DNA of 64,000 nucleotides from Kaistella faecalis (GTDB lineage Bacteria; Bacteroidota; Bacteroidia; Flavobacteriales; Weeksellaceae). Where the stretch lies: NCBI RefSeq assembly GCF_019195395.1, contig NZ_CP078067.1, positions 2,557,783 through 2,621,782 of the forward strand. Reading direction: 5' to 3'. The notes below the pieces were generated by a model, which did no database searches, was not told where the DNA came from, and worked only from the letters and a program-made list of their open reading frames with translations. The stretch's first letter is position 1. Every line of letters begins with the position of its first letter. Shown here piece by piece: positions 1 through 8,528 of this stretch. Position numbers and translations under genes: made by a program.

Positions 1-2385
1 TCTTTAAAGATTATCCGTGCATTAGGAATTGAAGGGGGTTGTAACGTACAGCTGGCTTTGGATCCGCATTCTTTTCAATATTACATCATTGAGGTTAATC
101 CGCGGGTTTCGCGTTCTTCAGCTTTAGCGAGTAAGGCAACTGGATATCCGATTGCTAAAATTGCAGCAAAAATCGCGGTAGGTTTAACGCTGGATGAAAT
201 CATGAATCCGGTGACAGGTAAGACTTACGCTTGTTTCGAGCCGGCTTTGGATTATGTCGTAACTAAGTTTCCGAGGTTCCCGTTTGATAAATTCGAAACT
301 GCAGACCGCCGACTTTCCACACAAATGAAAGCGACCGGAGAAGTAATGGCCATCGGAAGAAATTTCGAAGAATCTTTACAGAAAGCCATACGTTCGCTGG
401 AAACTGGACTAAGACATATCGGATTAAAAACCAAACAGGCAGAAGCGTTAACCGACGAAGAAATTGAAAGAAGAATCCGCGTTTGTGATGACGAGAGACT
501 TTTCATCATTGGTGATGCGCTTAGAAGAGGTTACGACTGGGAAAAAATAGTGGAGTGGAGCAAAATTGATAAATTTTTCATCTGGAAAATCAAGAAACTC
601 ATTGATTTTGAAAAAGTAATTGCTGAAAATAAATTCGATAAAGAAATATTATTGCAGGCTAAAAAACTTGGTTTTGCAGATCTGCATATCGCACATCTTT
701 GGGACTCAGATCAGAAAACCATCTTTGATTTTAGAAAAAACAACGCAGTAATGCCGGTGTACAAGATGGTTGATACCTGCGCTGCAGAGTTCGAAAGCGA
801 AACACCATATTTTTACGGAACCTACGAAGAAGAAAATGAAAGTATCCCATCCGACCGTGAAAAAATAATCGTTCTCGGTTCCGGCCCAATCAGAATTGGA
901 CAAGGAGTTGAATTTGATTATGCGACCGTTCACTCGGTTTGGGCGATTAAAGAGCTCGGCTACGAAGCCATTATCATTAATAATAATCCGGAAACGGTTT
1001 CCACCGATTTCTCGATTTCTGATAAACTTTATTTCGAACCTTTGACGGAAGAAGATGTAATGAACATCATTGAACTTGAAAAACCAAAAGGTGTTGTGGT
1101 GCAGTTTGGCGGACAGACTGCAATTAATTTAGCTGATAAATTAGCTGCACACGGAGTTCAGATTCTTGGGACTTCCCTGGAAGATTTAGACCGCGCTGAA
1201 AACCGGAATAAATTTGAAGCCGCACTTCAGGAAATGGGAATTCCACAGCCTTTGGGAAAAACCTGCTTTACCAAAGAAGAAGCTTTGGTCATTGCGAACG
1301 AAATTGGTTTCCCGGTGTTGGTTCGTCCGAGTTACGTTTTGGGCGGAAGAGCAATGGAGATCGTTTACGACGAAAAAGATCTCAGCCATTACATGACGAA
1401 TGCGGTGAAGGAAAGTTCGGAACATCCTATTTTGATCGACCGTTATTTAACCGGAAAAGAGGTTGAAGTTGATGCGATTTCTGATGGTGAAACCGTCGTG
1501 ATTCCTGGAATTATGGAGCACATTGAAAGAGCCGGAGTTCACTCTGGAGATTCCATAGCGGTTTATCCTCCCCAGAATATTTCTGAAGAACAGATTGCAA
1601 CACTAGTTGATTATACCGAAAGACTGGCGAAAGGCTTGAATGTGATTGGTTTAATGAATATTCAGTATGTCCTTTCTGAAGGAAATGTCTACGTAATCGA
1701 AGTAAATCCAAGATCGAGCAGAACAGTACCTTTCCTTTCTAAAATTACCGAAATACCGATGGCAAATCTTGCAACTAAAGTAATTCTCGGAAAAAAATTA
1801 AAAGACTTAGGTTACAAAAGCGGCTTGGCTCCGAATAAAGAAGGAATTTTCGTAAAAGTTCCGGTATTCTCCTTTTCAAAATTAGCCAAAGTAGATATTT
1901 CTCTCGGACCTGAAATGAAATCCACAGGAGAAGTGATGGGGAAAGACACCACTTTGGAAAAAGCCCTGTATAAAGGTTTGATTGGCTCAGGACGAAAAAT
2001 GCCGCTCCACGGTGCGATACTTTTCACCGTTGCGGATAAACATAAAGAAGAAGCCTGTGAAGTGGCGAGACGTTTTCAGGAAATTGGTTTTAAGATCTGG
2101 GCAACCGAGGGAACGGCAAAGTTCTTCGAAGAAAATGGAGTTCGAACAAAAATCGGATATAAAATCGAAGAAAATCCTGAAATTAACTTGATTGATCTTA
2201 TCCAGACCGGAAAAGTACAGTACATCGTAAACACGATGACTAAAGGAAAACAGTCCGAAAGAGACGGTTTCCAGATCCGCAGAACTTCTGTGGAAAATGG
2301 TGTTCCGTGTCTGACTTCGATGGATACGGTAGAAGCAATTTTGAAAGTCATTGAAAGCATGAGTTTTAAGATGGAGAAGATGTAA
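1..2385 (+). CDS. carB: Carbamoyl-phosphate synthase large subunit, 3' part
   Basis: Makes carbamoyl phosphate from bicarbonate, ATP and glutamine-derived ammonia for pyrimidine and arginine synthesis. The frame is open from base 1, so the N-terminal roughly 280 residues of a usual ~1075 lie outside the window; 794 residues are present. Visible in order: the end of the first ATP-grasp domain ([15 protein letters not shown]), the helical oligomerisation domain, the second ATP-grasp half beginning near [16 protein letters not shown] and containing [15 protein letters not shown], and a C-terminal MGS-like allosteric domain ([23 protein letters not shown]). The duplicated EVNPR signature is diagnostic. 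No truncation apart from the window edge. A bidirectional terminator follows directly. Confidence 0.98.
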   Translation, partial: SLKIIRALGIEGGCNVQLALDPHSFQYYIIEVNPRVSRSSALASKATGYPIAKIAAKIAVGLTLDEIMNPVTGKTYACFEPALDYVVTKFPRFPFDKFETADRRLSTQMKATGEVMAIGRNFEESLQKAIRSLETGLRHIGLKTKQAEALTDEEIERRIRVCDDERLFIIGDALRRGYDWEKIVEWSKIDKFFIWKIKKLIDFEKVIAENKFDKEILLQAKKLGFADLHIAHLWDSDQKTIFDFRKNNAVMPVYKMVDTCAAEFESETPYFYGTYEEENESIPSDREKIIVLGSGPIRIGQGVEFDYATVHSVWAIKELGYEAIIINNNPETVSTDFSISDKLYFEPLTEEDVMNIIELEKPKGVVVQFGGQTAINLADKLAAHGVQILGTSLEDLDRAENRNKFEAALQEMGIPQPLGKTCFTKEEALVIANEIGFPVLVRPSYVLGGRAMEIVYDEKDLSHYMTNAVKESSEHPILIDRYLTGKEVEVDAISDGETVVIPGIMEHIERAGVHSGDSIAVYPPQNISEEQIATLVDYTERLAKGLNVIGLMNIQYVLSEGNVYVIEVNPRSSRTVPFLSKITEIPMANLATKVILGKKLKDLGYKSGLAPNKEGIFVKVPVFSFSKLAKVDISLGPEMKSTGEVMGKDTTLEKALYKGLIGSGRKMPLHGAILFTVADKHKEEACEVARRFQEIGFKIWATEGTAKFFEENGVRTKIGYKIEENPEINLIDLIQTGKVQYIVNTMTKGKQSERDGFQIRRTSVENGVPCLTSMDTVEAILKVIESMSFKMEKM

Positions 2386-2398
2386 ATCTGTCGGTATT

Positions 2399-2432
2399 GA
2401 AAAAAACGCGTCCTGAGGGGCGCGTTTTTTTT
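2399..2432 (+). terminator. Bidirectional terminator between carB and the azurin gene
   Basis: The stem ACGCG...CGCGT with inner CC/GG pairs is flanked by an A-run on the left and a T-run on the right, so it can stop carB on the plus strand and the convergent azurin-like gene on the minus strand. Confidence 0.85.
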
Positions 2433-2484
2433 GTTTGTATGGAAGGGTTCTGAATGAGAATTTTTAATTCTTAAAATACGGCTG

Positions 2485-3024
2485 TTATTCTACAATCAGT
2501 TTGCCGTTCATCATTGCGGCGTGTCCCGGGAATGAGCAAATAAAATCATAAGTGCCTTTTTCAGGCGCCGTAAACTCAATCGTTACGCTTTCTCCGCCAC
2601 CAATGGTTTTGGTATGTGCAATAACTTCGGGTAACAAACTTTCGGGGACTTCAAAATCAGGCGCTTTTCCTTCCTGTACGGCTTTGGTGGCAAACGCGGT
2701 AACATCAGTACCTTGTTTCAGCAATACAAAATTGTGACCCATTGAAGATTTTGGAAGTTTACCAACATGGTGTAAAGTGAGACGGATGAGTTTCCCTGCC
2801 GGAACTTTAATTTCGCTCTTATCGAATTTCATCGTGTCTTCAGCGTTCAGGGCAACTTCTATGGTATCCTGGTCCTGCGAGGCGGCGGGTTCCTCTGCTG
2901 AGGTTACTGTTTCGGTTTCAGGAGTTGAACTTACCTGCTCTTCGGTTTTATTCTGTCCGCAGGCTACCATCATCATACCTGCAATTGCTACTACTGAGAG
3001 TTGTTTTAATTTTTTCATACTCAT
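2485..3024 (-). CDS. Azurin-like cupredoxin lipoprotein
   Basis: Predicted envelope-anchored blue copper protein carrying single electrons, probably to a periplasmic respiratory or stress enzyme. The 179-residue product has a signal peptide with a lipobox ending at Cys22, an acidic Ser/Thr/Glu-rich linker (about 27-55) and an azurin-type domain. The copper ligands are visible: His97 in MGHNF, Cys163, His168 and Met172 in CSFPGHAAMMNG, with the C-x4-H-x3-M spacing of azurins. Two ATGs (3024 and 3018) could start it; the longer is given. It faces a divergent SufR-like regulator with an inverted repeat between them, so co-regulation is possible (inference). Confidence 0.92.
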   Translation of the reverse strand: MSMKKLKQLSVVAIAGMMMVACGQNKTEEQVSSTPETETVTSAEEPAASQDQDTIEVALNAEDTMKFDKSEIKVPAGKLIRLTLHHVGKLPKSSMGHNFVLLKQGTDVTAFATKAVQEGKAPDFEVPESLLPEVIAHTKTIGGGESVTIEFTAPEKGTYDFICSFPGHAAMMNGKLIVE

Positions 3025-3086
3025 AAAAGTTTAAAAGTTTATATTTCTGATTAATATGCAGTTCAAAGATACCTTAAACAAGATAA

Positions 3087-3110
3087 TAAAACAAGGAAAA
3101 ACTTGTTTTA
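3087..3110. promoter_or_regulatory. Inverted repeat TAAAACAAG-N6-CTTGTTTTA, candidate operator
   Basis: A perfect 9-bp inverted repeat with a 6-nt centre lies in the divergent gap between the azurin-like gene and the SufR-like regulator. The position and the N6 spacing suit a dimeric winged-helix repressor, but no binding evidence exists. It could also simply be a hairpin; it has no terminator-like tail useful to either gene. Confidence 0.45.
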
Positions 3111-3217
3111 ATAAGTAGGATTTTTATCATGTTTGTCACTTTTTTATTTGAATACGTTATGGTTGCTTAAGATTGATTATCTTTACCCTTCATAATTTAA
3201 CAAGTATTTTAAATGAA

Positions 3218-3835
3218 ATGAAAAAAAGTGTTACCGATCGGATTTTAATGATTTTAAAAGGACGCGGCGAGATTTCTGTTGCTACTCTGGCTATGGAACT
3301 GGGAATAACCAAGGAGGGTGCCCGGTTACATCTCCTGAAACTGACAGAAATGGATTTGGTTAAAAACATCCAGAAAAATGTAGGCGTAGGCAGGCCGGTT
3401 ACTTATCATTCTTTATCTCAGAAAGGACTTTCAAAATTCCCCAATACTCATGCCACGGTAACTGTAGAACTGCTGCGTTCTGTAAAAAAACTCTTGGGTG
3501 AAAATGCGGTAGATTTAATGATCAATGATCGTGAAAACCAGGTTTACGAACGGTATGAACAGCAAACACAGCACAGCAAAACCATGGAAGAACGGCTGGA
3601 GCATCTCAGCAAAATACGTTCAGAAGAAGGCTATATGGCAGAATGGAAGACCGAAAACGGGGAATACTTTTTTATACAGAACCATTGTCCGATTGGTGCG
3701 GCTGCTGCAGAATGCCATGGGTTTTGCGATGCCGAATTATCAAATTTCAAAAAGTTGATTGGAAACGGATTTCAAATTGAAAGGGTACAGCATATCCGGT
3801 CCGGGGAACATCGCTGCATCTACAAAATTTTTTAA
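3218..3835 (+). CDS. SufR-like winged-helix transcriptional regulator with cysteine cluster
   Basis: Predicted DNA-binding regulator sensing an Fe-S cluster or metal/redox state. From the chosen start (ATG at 3218, giving MKKSVTDRIL) it has 205 residues. An upstream in-frame ATG at 3173 would add an unlikely tail. An N-terminal winged HTH (about 3-65, with LGITKEGARLHLLKL) is followed by a helical linker. A C-terminal domain carries Cys157, Cys166, Cys170 and Cys200 in NHCPIGAAAAECHGFCDAEL...HRCIY, the layout of SufR/DeoR-type cluster-binding regulators. It is divergent from the azurin-like gene. The target regulon is not visible; calling it SufR itself would be too specific. Confidence 0.8.
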   Translation: MKKSVTDRILMILKGRGEISVATLAMELGITKEGARLHLLKLTEMDLVKNIQKNVGVGRPVTYHSLSQKGLSKFPNTHATVTVELLRSVKKLLGENAVDLMINDRENQVYERYEQQTQHSKTMEERLEHLSKIRSEEGYMAEWKTENGEYFFIQNHCPIGAAAAECHGFCDAELSNFKKLIGNGFQIERVQHIRSGEHRCIYKIF

Positions 3836-4281
3836 ACAAAGTACAGCAAAAACAGGAACATACGTTCTGGTTATCGAACAGAATTTTCTAGGAAAATCAA
3901 AACATTTTTCTACATAGAGACCTATCCTGTTGTATATTTTAACAGGATTTTTTTGTGATTTCGGGGGAAGGAATTTAAAAGGTTCCGGAAAGCACCCGGA
4001 TAAAAAAGTTGATGAATCTTGCCGGCAAATTTTCTGGGCAAGAGCGCGCAGAACAGATCTGAAACTGCTGAAAACGGAAGAGACCGGGTAAGGGGGTGTG
4101 GTGTTCTATAATCAGTCGGATCGTTCACACGATGCTTTACAGGCTGATTTATGCGGTAAATCTTCCCGAAATACATCAAGAAGTAGGATGGCGGTCCGCA
4201 ACTTTTTTGTCCCCGGATACTTTAAGAATATGCAAGGTCATCTGAAATTTTTTAGAGAATATTGTAGTAAAGATTCAGCCC
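3836..4281. other. Intergenic stretch without a supportable gene
   Basis: Short overlapping open frames occur on both strands here (for example 3922-4179 minus and 4098-4487 plus), but none shows a recognisable motif, a plausible start context or family resemblance. Composition becomes GC-richer than the flanking genes from about 4000. Confidence 0.6.
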
Positions 4282-4629
4282 ATGAAAGAACGTCGCCCGG
4301 CCGTGGAATACCATATGTTTTCCCTACAATTTCAGCACTGTATGCTGGAAGCATGCCCCAGGAGCGATTTCTACATCCGGTATCTGGCTTTCTCACTGGC
4401 ACCGCCGGAGCGGGATGTTTTTCTGCTGCTCAATCCAGCTCATCTCGGTGGTCAAGATCTTGCCCGGTGCCCCTATTACAGGGATGATGCACCCGAATAT
4501 TTCGTGAGCGGACTGCACCGGGCGGCACAAAACCTTCCTTCCGCCAAGTACATCCTGATCCGGCAGGATCTCATTGCTATTTACGACACCGTACCCGACC
4601 TCCTGTTTCCTTCAGATTGCTGTACTTAA
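4282..4629 (+). CDS. Small cysteine-containing protein, DUF6078-like, possibly truncated
   Basis: A 115-residue frame with coding-like features: FQHCMLEACPRSDFYIRY, LLLNPAHLGGQ, RCPYYRDDAP, then LHRAAQNLPSAKYILIRQDL. The spaced pattern HC-x5-CP, (V/L)NPA, CPYY and LP...I(K/R)Q resembles, from memory, the small DUF6078 proteins of Bacteroidota. Those continue further; this frame stops early, right before a tandem-repeat block, so the gene may be truncated or frameshifted. The sequence is clearly GC-richer than its neighbours. Function unknown. The family call needs a profile search; I would accept it only if the CP...CPYY region matches. Confidence 0.4.
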   Translation: MKERRPAVEYHMFSLQFQHCMLEACPRSDFYIRYLAFSLAPPERDVFLLLNPAHLGGQDLARCPYYRDDAPEYFVSGLHRAAQNLPSAKYILIRQDLIAIYDTVPDLLFPSDCCT

Positions 4630-4631
4630 AA

Positions 4632-4741
4632 AAAAGTTTCATCCGTACAAAATAAAAGTTTCATCAGTATGAAACAAAATTTTCATCAATACGAAATAAA
4701 AGTTTCATCCGCATGAAACAAAATTTTCATTGGAATGAAAT
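4632..4741. repeat. Five 22-bp tandem repeats, each a small palindrome
   Basis: Units at 4632-4653, 4654-4675, 4676-4697, 4698-4719 and 4720-4741. The best units contain GTTTCATCAGTATGAAAC and GTTTCATCCGCATGAAAC: 7-bp arms GTTTCAT/ATGAAAC around a 4-nt centre, separated by AAAA-type linkers. Odd and even units alternate between GTTTC and TTTTC starts. Unit 1 is the most degenerate. There are no spacers, so this is not a CRISPR array. It begins within a few bases of the stop codon of the preceding ORF. Confidence 0.9.
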
Positions 4742-5446
4742 ATTGCCATCCGTAAATTTCAGCTCCCGATACCTGCGTTTTTTTTAGAGCACATCAGGAG
4801 TCGGCGACACCAGATTCAACTGATGCCTGAATTTTGGAAGTTTCAGTCACGGGAATTTCTGAAGGTGGAGGATCAGCATTAGTATAAGTTGAAAACCGCA
4901 ATCAACTTTGGCAAAGTAGGGAGCCTTATAAAAACCAGCAACTCGCCCAACTCCGCGACTGGCTGCTGCCCGGGCAGGTAACGGTGGGTGAAGCAGAGGA
5001 AATGGCAGAAGGATTGGGAATGGTGGCGGATGAGCGAACGCGCGATGAATGACTTTGCCAAAGTTCTGTTCACACGCATTGGCACTTTGCCAAAGTTTGT
5101 TTCGGTAGTAAGGGGTTTTTTCCTTTGAAATTTGTCAAAGTATTATTATGCTCTTTAAAACTTTGACAAAGTGCATGGTCGTCTGGTAAGTAAAATAATG
5201 TTATCTCTTTTTCCAGGCAAAGTCGAAAAACAGAATTAAGTTTTCCTTGCTGCAGCGTTCAAAAACTGAGATACCGATGCTGAGTGCCTTACGGTCGTGG
5301 AACCGGAAACTGTTAAAAAGGAATGTAAAGAGTTCCTGAACATTGGTTTAAAGAAAAATAAATAAATATTAGTTTACCGTTCGAAAAGCTTTTAAAGTTA
5401 TGTTTCCGTTTACCGATAATTTTCTATCTTTAAAAAAAATATAAGA
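4742..5446. other. Non-coding stretch with palindromes and a possible decayed coding fragment
   Basis: No intact gene. On the plus strand about 4908-5051 reads as a coding-like fragment ending in a stop (includes QLAQLRDWLLPGQ and GEAEEMAEGLG) with no start, so it may be the remnant of a broken gene. The rest holds the ACTTTGNCAAAGT palindromes listed separately and the AT-rich leader of the DUF2911 gene. Confidence 0.5.
4905..5172. repeat. Cluster of five ACTTTGNCAAAGT palindromes
   Basis: Copies at 4905-4917 (centre G), 5052-5064 (C), 5084-5096 (C), 5129-5141 (T, one mismatch) and 5160-5172 (A). Each intact copy is a perfect 6-1-6 palindrome. Five copies in 268 bp is far more than chance. 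Two are only 19 bp apart. They could be binding sites for a dimeric regulator or a small dispersed repeat; the sequence alone does not decide. Confidence 0.85.
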
Positions 5447-6046
5447 ATGAAAAAACTATTGATTGCAGCTTTTATTTCCTCAACGCTGTTTGCTTACGCT
5501 CAGCATACACTTCCGGCAGCCAGCCCGAGACAGACGCTGGAACAGCAGTTTTCTACCACTAAAATTTCAGTGGATTACGGAAGACCGGGAGTAAAGGGGC
5601 GAAAAATTTTCGGTGACCTCGTACCGTATAATAAAGTGTGGAGAGCCGGTGCCAATGGAGCCACCAAAATTACCTTTGCCCAACCCGTAACTTTCGGCGG
5701 AAAAACAGTTCCCGCAGGTTCTTACGGTTTGTTTGTAATTCCGACAGAGAAAGAGTGGAAAGTTATTCTGAATAAAGATGCTCAACAATGGGGAGCCTAT
5801 GCCTACGACGAAAAACTGAATGTAACCGAAATTAGCGTGCCCGTACAGAAACTTTCGGAAAAGCAGGAGTGGTTCGGCATAGAGCTTAATCCTGTTGATG
5901 ATAATTCGGTTGATCTGGTGGTGAAATGGGATCAGACCAAAGTTACAGTTCCTGTAAAAGCTGCAAATACGGAGACCGTTACCAAAGTGGTTGCGAAGCT
6001 GAAAGAAATCCGCCAGATCGAACGTGACGCTGCAGCAAAGAAATAA
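5447..6046 (+). CDS. DUF2911 domain secreted protein
   Basis: A 199-residue exported protein of unknown function. A Sec signal peptide (MKKLLIAAFISSTLFAYA, cleaved before QHTLP) precedes a DUF2911 domain with its typical run: VDYGRPGVKGRKIFG, VPYNKVWRAGANGATKI and AGSYGLFVIP. The C-terminal 40 residues are Lys/Thr/Val-rich and probably helical. It lies 13 bp upstream of a lipoprotein gene and the two are likely cotranscribed. The family is common in Bacteroidota; no enzymatic residues can be assigned. Confidence 0.9.
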   Translation: MKKLLIAAFISSTLFAYAQHTLPAASPRQTLEQQFSTTKISVDYGRPGVKGRKIFGDLVPYNKVWRAGANGATKITFAQPVTFGGKTVPAGSYGLFVIPTEKEWKVILNKDAQQWGAYAYDEKLNVTEISVPVQKLSEKQEWFGIELNPVDDNSVDLVVKWDQTKVTVPVKAANTETVTKVVAKLKEIRQIERDAAAKK

Positions 6047-6059
6047 TTAATAGTAAAAT

Positions 6060-6491
6060 ATGAAGAAAATTTTAAACTCGGGTTTGTTGGTTGTATTGAT
6101 GACGATCTTCGCCGTTTCCTGTTCTACCCAATTAAAAACTTTAGAAAACGGAAAGAAAATTGATAACCGGTTGCTCGGTGTTTGGTCCGGCTCTGAAAAA
6201 GATCAGCAGATTGACGGCGTGGAGAAAAAATGGGATATGACACGGAATGCAGACGGTACTTTTGTTTTAAACTTTGTTTTTACCCAAAACGGCAGAACCC
6301 AGGAAACCCAGGAAACCGGAAACTGGTGGATCGAAGGAAATAAATTCTACGAATATCACGAAGAATCAGGGAAAACAGATGTTTATACCTATTCTGTTCC
6401 CAATGAAAATCAGGTAAAATTCAAATCACAAAGTATTAGTGTCGGTATGAACAACGACTCCTATGAGTTTACGGATACCCGCAAAAAATAA
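6060..6491 (+). CDS. Lipocalin-like lipoprotein
   Basis: A 143-residue lipoprotein: signal peptide with a lipobox ending at Cys21 (VSCSTQLK), then a domain starting NRLLGVWSGSEKDQQ and rich in beta strands (GTFVLNFVFTQNGR, GNWWIEGNKFYEY), resembling the small lipocalin-like/DUF-type lipoproteins of flavobacteria. The ligand is unknown. It follows the DUF2911 gene closely and is followed by a clear terminator, so it ends the unit. Confidence 0.75.
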   Translation: MKKILNSGLLVVLMTIFAVSCSTQLKTLENGKKIDNRLLGVWSGSEKDQQIDGVEKKWDMTRNADGTFVLNFVFTQNGRTQETQETGNWWIEGNKFYEYHEESGKTDVYTYSVPNENQVKFKSQSISVGMNNDSYEFTDTRKK

Positions 6492-6494
6492 ATT

Positions 6495-6525
6495 AAATGT
6501 CTCATTCTTTTGAGACATTTTTTTA
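6495..6525 (+). terminator. Rho-independent terminator after the lipoprotein gene
   Basis: Perfect 10-bp stem AAATGTCTCA / TGAGACATTT followed by a T-run. Confidence 0.9.
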
Positions 6526-6559
6526 TTCAGCACTAAAAAAATACCTGTCAATTTTTCGG

Positions 6560-6590
6560 TTGTAAAGTTTTTCATACCGACCTAAATTTG
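6560..6590 (+). promoter_or_regulatory. Bacteroidota-type promoter of ada
   Basis: TTG (6560-6562), 20 bases, then TAAATTTG (6583-6590), matching the TTG / TAnnTTTG pattern of the main Bacteroidota sigma factor, 15 bases before the ada ATG. Confidence 0.6.
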
Positions 6591-6605
6591 CTTTAAATTT
6601 ACATC

Positions 6606-7649
6606 ATGGAACTTTCTAACGAAATAATGTATCAGGCTTCTTTCGATAAAAACCCCGATTTCGAAGGCGTTTTCTGGATGGGCGTGAAAACCACGGGGAT
6701 TTTCTGCCGGCCGACCTGTACAGCGCGTAAACCGAAGTTTGAAAATGTGGAGTTTTTCAGCAATACCAAAGATGCAATCCTGAAAGGGTATCGGCCCTGT
6801 AAAGTCTGCAAGCCCCTTGAAAATCCGGATGAAACTCCTCAAGGCATTCAGTATTTGCTGAGCGAACTGGCGGCGGATCCTTCTCTGAAATTTAAAGATT
6901 TCGATCTGGTGAACAGAGGTCTGGAACCCGCAACCGTCCGGCGGTGGTTCATGAAGCACCACGGCATGACCTTTCATGCGTTCCAGCGGATGTTTAAGCT
7001 GAATTCGGCTTTTAAGAAACTGAATTCCGGGGAGAATGTCACTGGTGCTGCCTTCAACAGCGGATATGAGAGTCTGAGCGGATTTAATGAAAGTTTTAAA
7101 AATATTTTCGGAGTTTCACCAAAGAATTCCAAGAGTGAAGAAGTGGTGGATTTAAAAAGAATTGAAACTCCACTGGGAACCATGATTGCCTGCGCTGATG
7201 AAAACGGAATCTGTATGCTGGAGTTTTCCGACAGGAAAGCACTCCCCACGGAACTGAAAGAGATTTCGAAACATTTTAATGCGAACATCATTCACGGTGA
7301 AAATCCGCACTTCAAAACTTTAGAAAAAGAACTTGCCGAATATTTCGAAGGAAAACGCAAGGATTTTACTGTTCCGCTATCGCCCGTAGGGACTGATTTT
7401 CAGAAAAGTGTCTGGGAAGTGCTTCGTAAAATCCCCTACGGAACCACGAGAAGTTACCAGGAACAGGCGAATATCCTGGGCAATCCAAAAGCCGTAAGGG
7501 CCGTGGCAAATGCCAATGGTCTCAACAAAATTTCCATCATCATCCCATGTCACAGAGTGATTGGCACCAACGGAACGCTCACCGGTTATGGAGGCGGAAT
7601 CTGGCGAAAACAAAAACTGCTGGAACTGGAAAAAGCAATTCTCTTTTAA
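6606..7649 (+). CDS. ada: Ada: methylphosphotriester sensor and O6-methylguanine-DNA methyltransferase
   Basis: Adaptive-response protein that repairs alkylated DNA and activates repair genes once self-methylated. The 347 residues show an N-terminal zinc/phosphotriester domain with Cys34, Cys38, Cys65 and Cys68 (FCRPTC ... RPCKVC), an AraC-type HTH region (about 80-172), and a C-terminal methyltransferase with the acceptor Cys315 in IIPCHRVIG plus the arginine-finger region AVRAVANANG. All key cysteines are present, so both repair reactions should work. A GNAT gene follows 33 bp downstream and may be cotranscribed. Confidence 0.96.
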   Translation: MELSNEIMYQASFDKNPDFEGVFWMGVKTTGIFCRPTCTARKPKFENVEFFSNTKDAILKGYRPCKVCKPLENPDETPQGIQYLLSELAADPSLKFKDFDLVNRGLEPATVRRWFMKHHGMTFHAFQRMFKLNSAFKKLNSGENVTGAAFNSGYESLSGFNESFKNIFGVSPKNSKSEEVVDLKRIETPLGTMIACADENGICMLEFSDRKALPTELKEISKHFNANIIHGENPHFKTLEKELAEYFEGKRKDFTVPLSPVGTDFQKSVWEVLRKIPYGTTRSYQEQANILGNPKAVRAVANANGLNKISIIIPCHRVIGTNGTLTGYGGGIWRKQKLLELEKAILF

Positions 7650-7682
7650 ATTGATAATAGAATAATAAGCAAAAAAAAAATC

Positions 7683-8207
7683 ATGAATTTCTCCATTCAG
7701 CCCATATTGGAAAACGAAAATTTCAAATTGATTCCCTTACAGGAAAACGATTTTGAAAGGTTATACGTTGTTGCGTCCGATCCTAAAGTTTGGGAACAGC
7801 ATCCAAATAAAGAGCGTTATAAAAGGGAGGTCTTCGAGAATTTTTTCAAAGGCGCTATGGAAAGCAAAGGCGCTTTTTTGGTGGTGAGTAAAGATTCCGG
7901 CGAAGTTTTAGGATGTACGAGGTTTTATGATTTTGACAGAGAAAATAAATCCATCCTCATAGGTTACACTTTTTACGGAAGAAATTCGTGGGGTAAAAAT
8001 GTAAATCCTCAGATTAAAAAAATGATGCTTGATTATATTTTTCAGTACGTAGAAACGGTTATTTTTCATGTTGGAAAAGAAAATATTCGTTCTCAGGTGG
8101 CGATGGAAAGACTTGGAGCCGAAAAAGAAGGCGAAGAGGAGATTGCGTATTTCGGTGAATTACCTAAAATAAACGTGGTGTACGAAATCAGAAAAGAAAA
8201 CTGGTAA
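7683..8207 (+). CDS. GNAT family N-acetyltransferase (RimJ/RimL-like)
   Basis: A 174-residue acetyl-CoA-dependent acetyltransferase of unknown substrate. The layout is that of the RimJ/RimL branch: LIPLQENDFERLYVVASDP near the N-terminus, a central strand GCTRFYDFDRENKSILIGY, and the acetyl-CoA region YGRNSWGKNVNPQIKKMML with a less canonical loop than R/QxxGxG/A, followed by HVGKENIRSQVAMERLGA, the conserved N-x-x-S-x-x-x-x-E-R-L-G-A signature. It lies just after ada; a link to alkylation damage is only positional. Confidence 0.88.
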   Translation: MNFSIQPILENENFKLIPLQENDFERLYVVASDPKVWEQHPNKERYKREVFENFFKGAMESKGAFLVVSKDSGEVLGCTRFYDFDRENKSILIGYTFYGRNSWGKNVNPQIKKMMLDYIFQYVETVIFHVGKENIRSQVAMERLGAEKEGEEEIAYFGELPKINVVYEIRKENW

Positions 8208-8208
8208 T

Positions 8209-8370
8209 TTATTTTCCGGCACATTCCTGAAACATTTCTGCCCCGAAATAAAATACGAAAAGCCAGACAATTCCCTTCAGGGTGAAAAATATTAAACCGC
8301 CAATCCCTACACGCTTAAACCATAATTTCATTTTCGAACTTCCGTTGTTATTGGGTTCCTGATTTTCCAT
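8209..8370 (-). CDS. Small single-pass membrane protein
   Basis: A 53-residue product from the ATG at 8370 (MENQEPNNNGSSK). A longer in-frame start at 8409 adds a less likely MAKKMIIF leader. A basic stretch KLWFKR precedes one hydrophobic helix (IGGLIFFTLKGIVWLFVFYFG), and the tail ends FQECAGK. Similar tiny proteins are frequent in Chryseobacterium-type genomes; function unknown. Converges on the GNAT gene with one base between the stops. Confidence 0.6.
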   Translation of the reverse strand: MENQEPNNNGSSKMKLWFKRVGIGGLIFFTLKGIVWLFVFYFGAEMFQECAGK

Positions 8371-8528
8371 ATTCTCATTTTCAGCAAAAATAATCATTTT
8401 CTTTGCCAATTTGTTATAATTGAGGACTGACTGAAATCAGATCCGCTGTTGTTGTCGATTAAAAGTGTTAAAATTTTTTCAGAGTTCGCCAAAAACCCTA
8501 TCTTTAGTGGCAATTCAAATTAAAATTT

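Noticed and set aside
4098-4487. 129-residue ORF overlapping the DUF6078-like frame
   Set aside because: Overlaps in another frame, has a low-complexity basic composition (many Ser/Arg/Gly) and no motif; the 4282 frame carries the conserved-looking cysteines.
4632-4741. CRISPR array
   Set aside because: Units are directly adjacent with no unique spacers, and no cas genes occur in the window.
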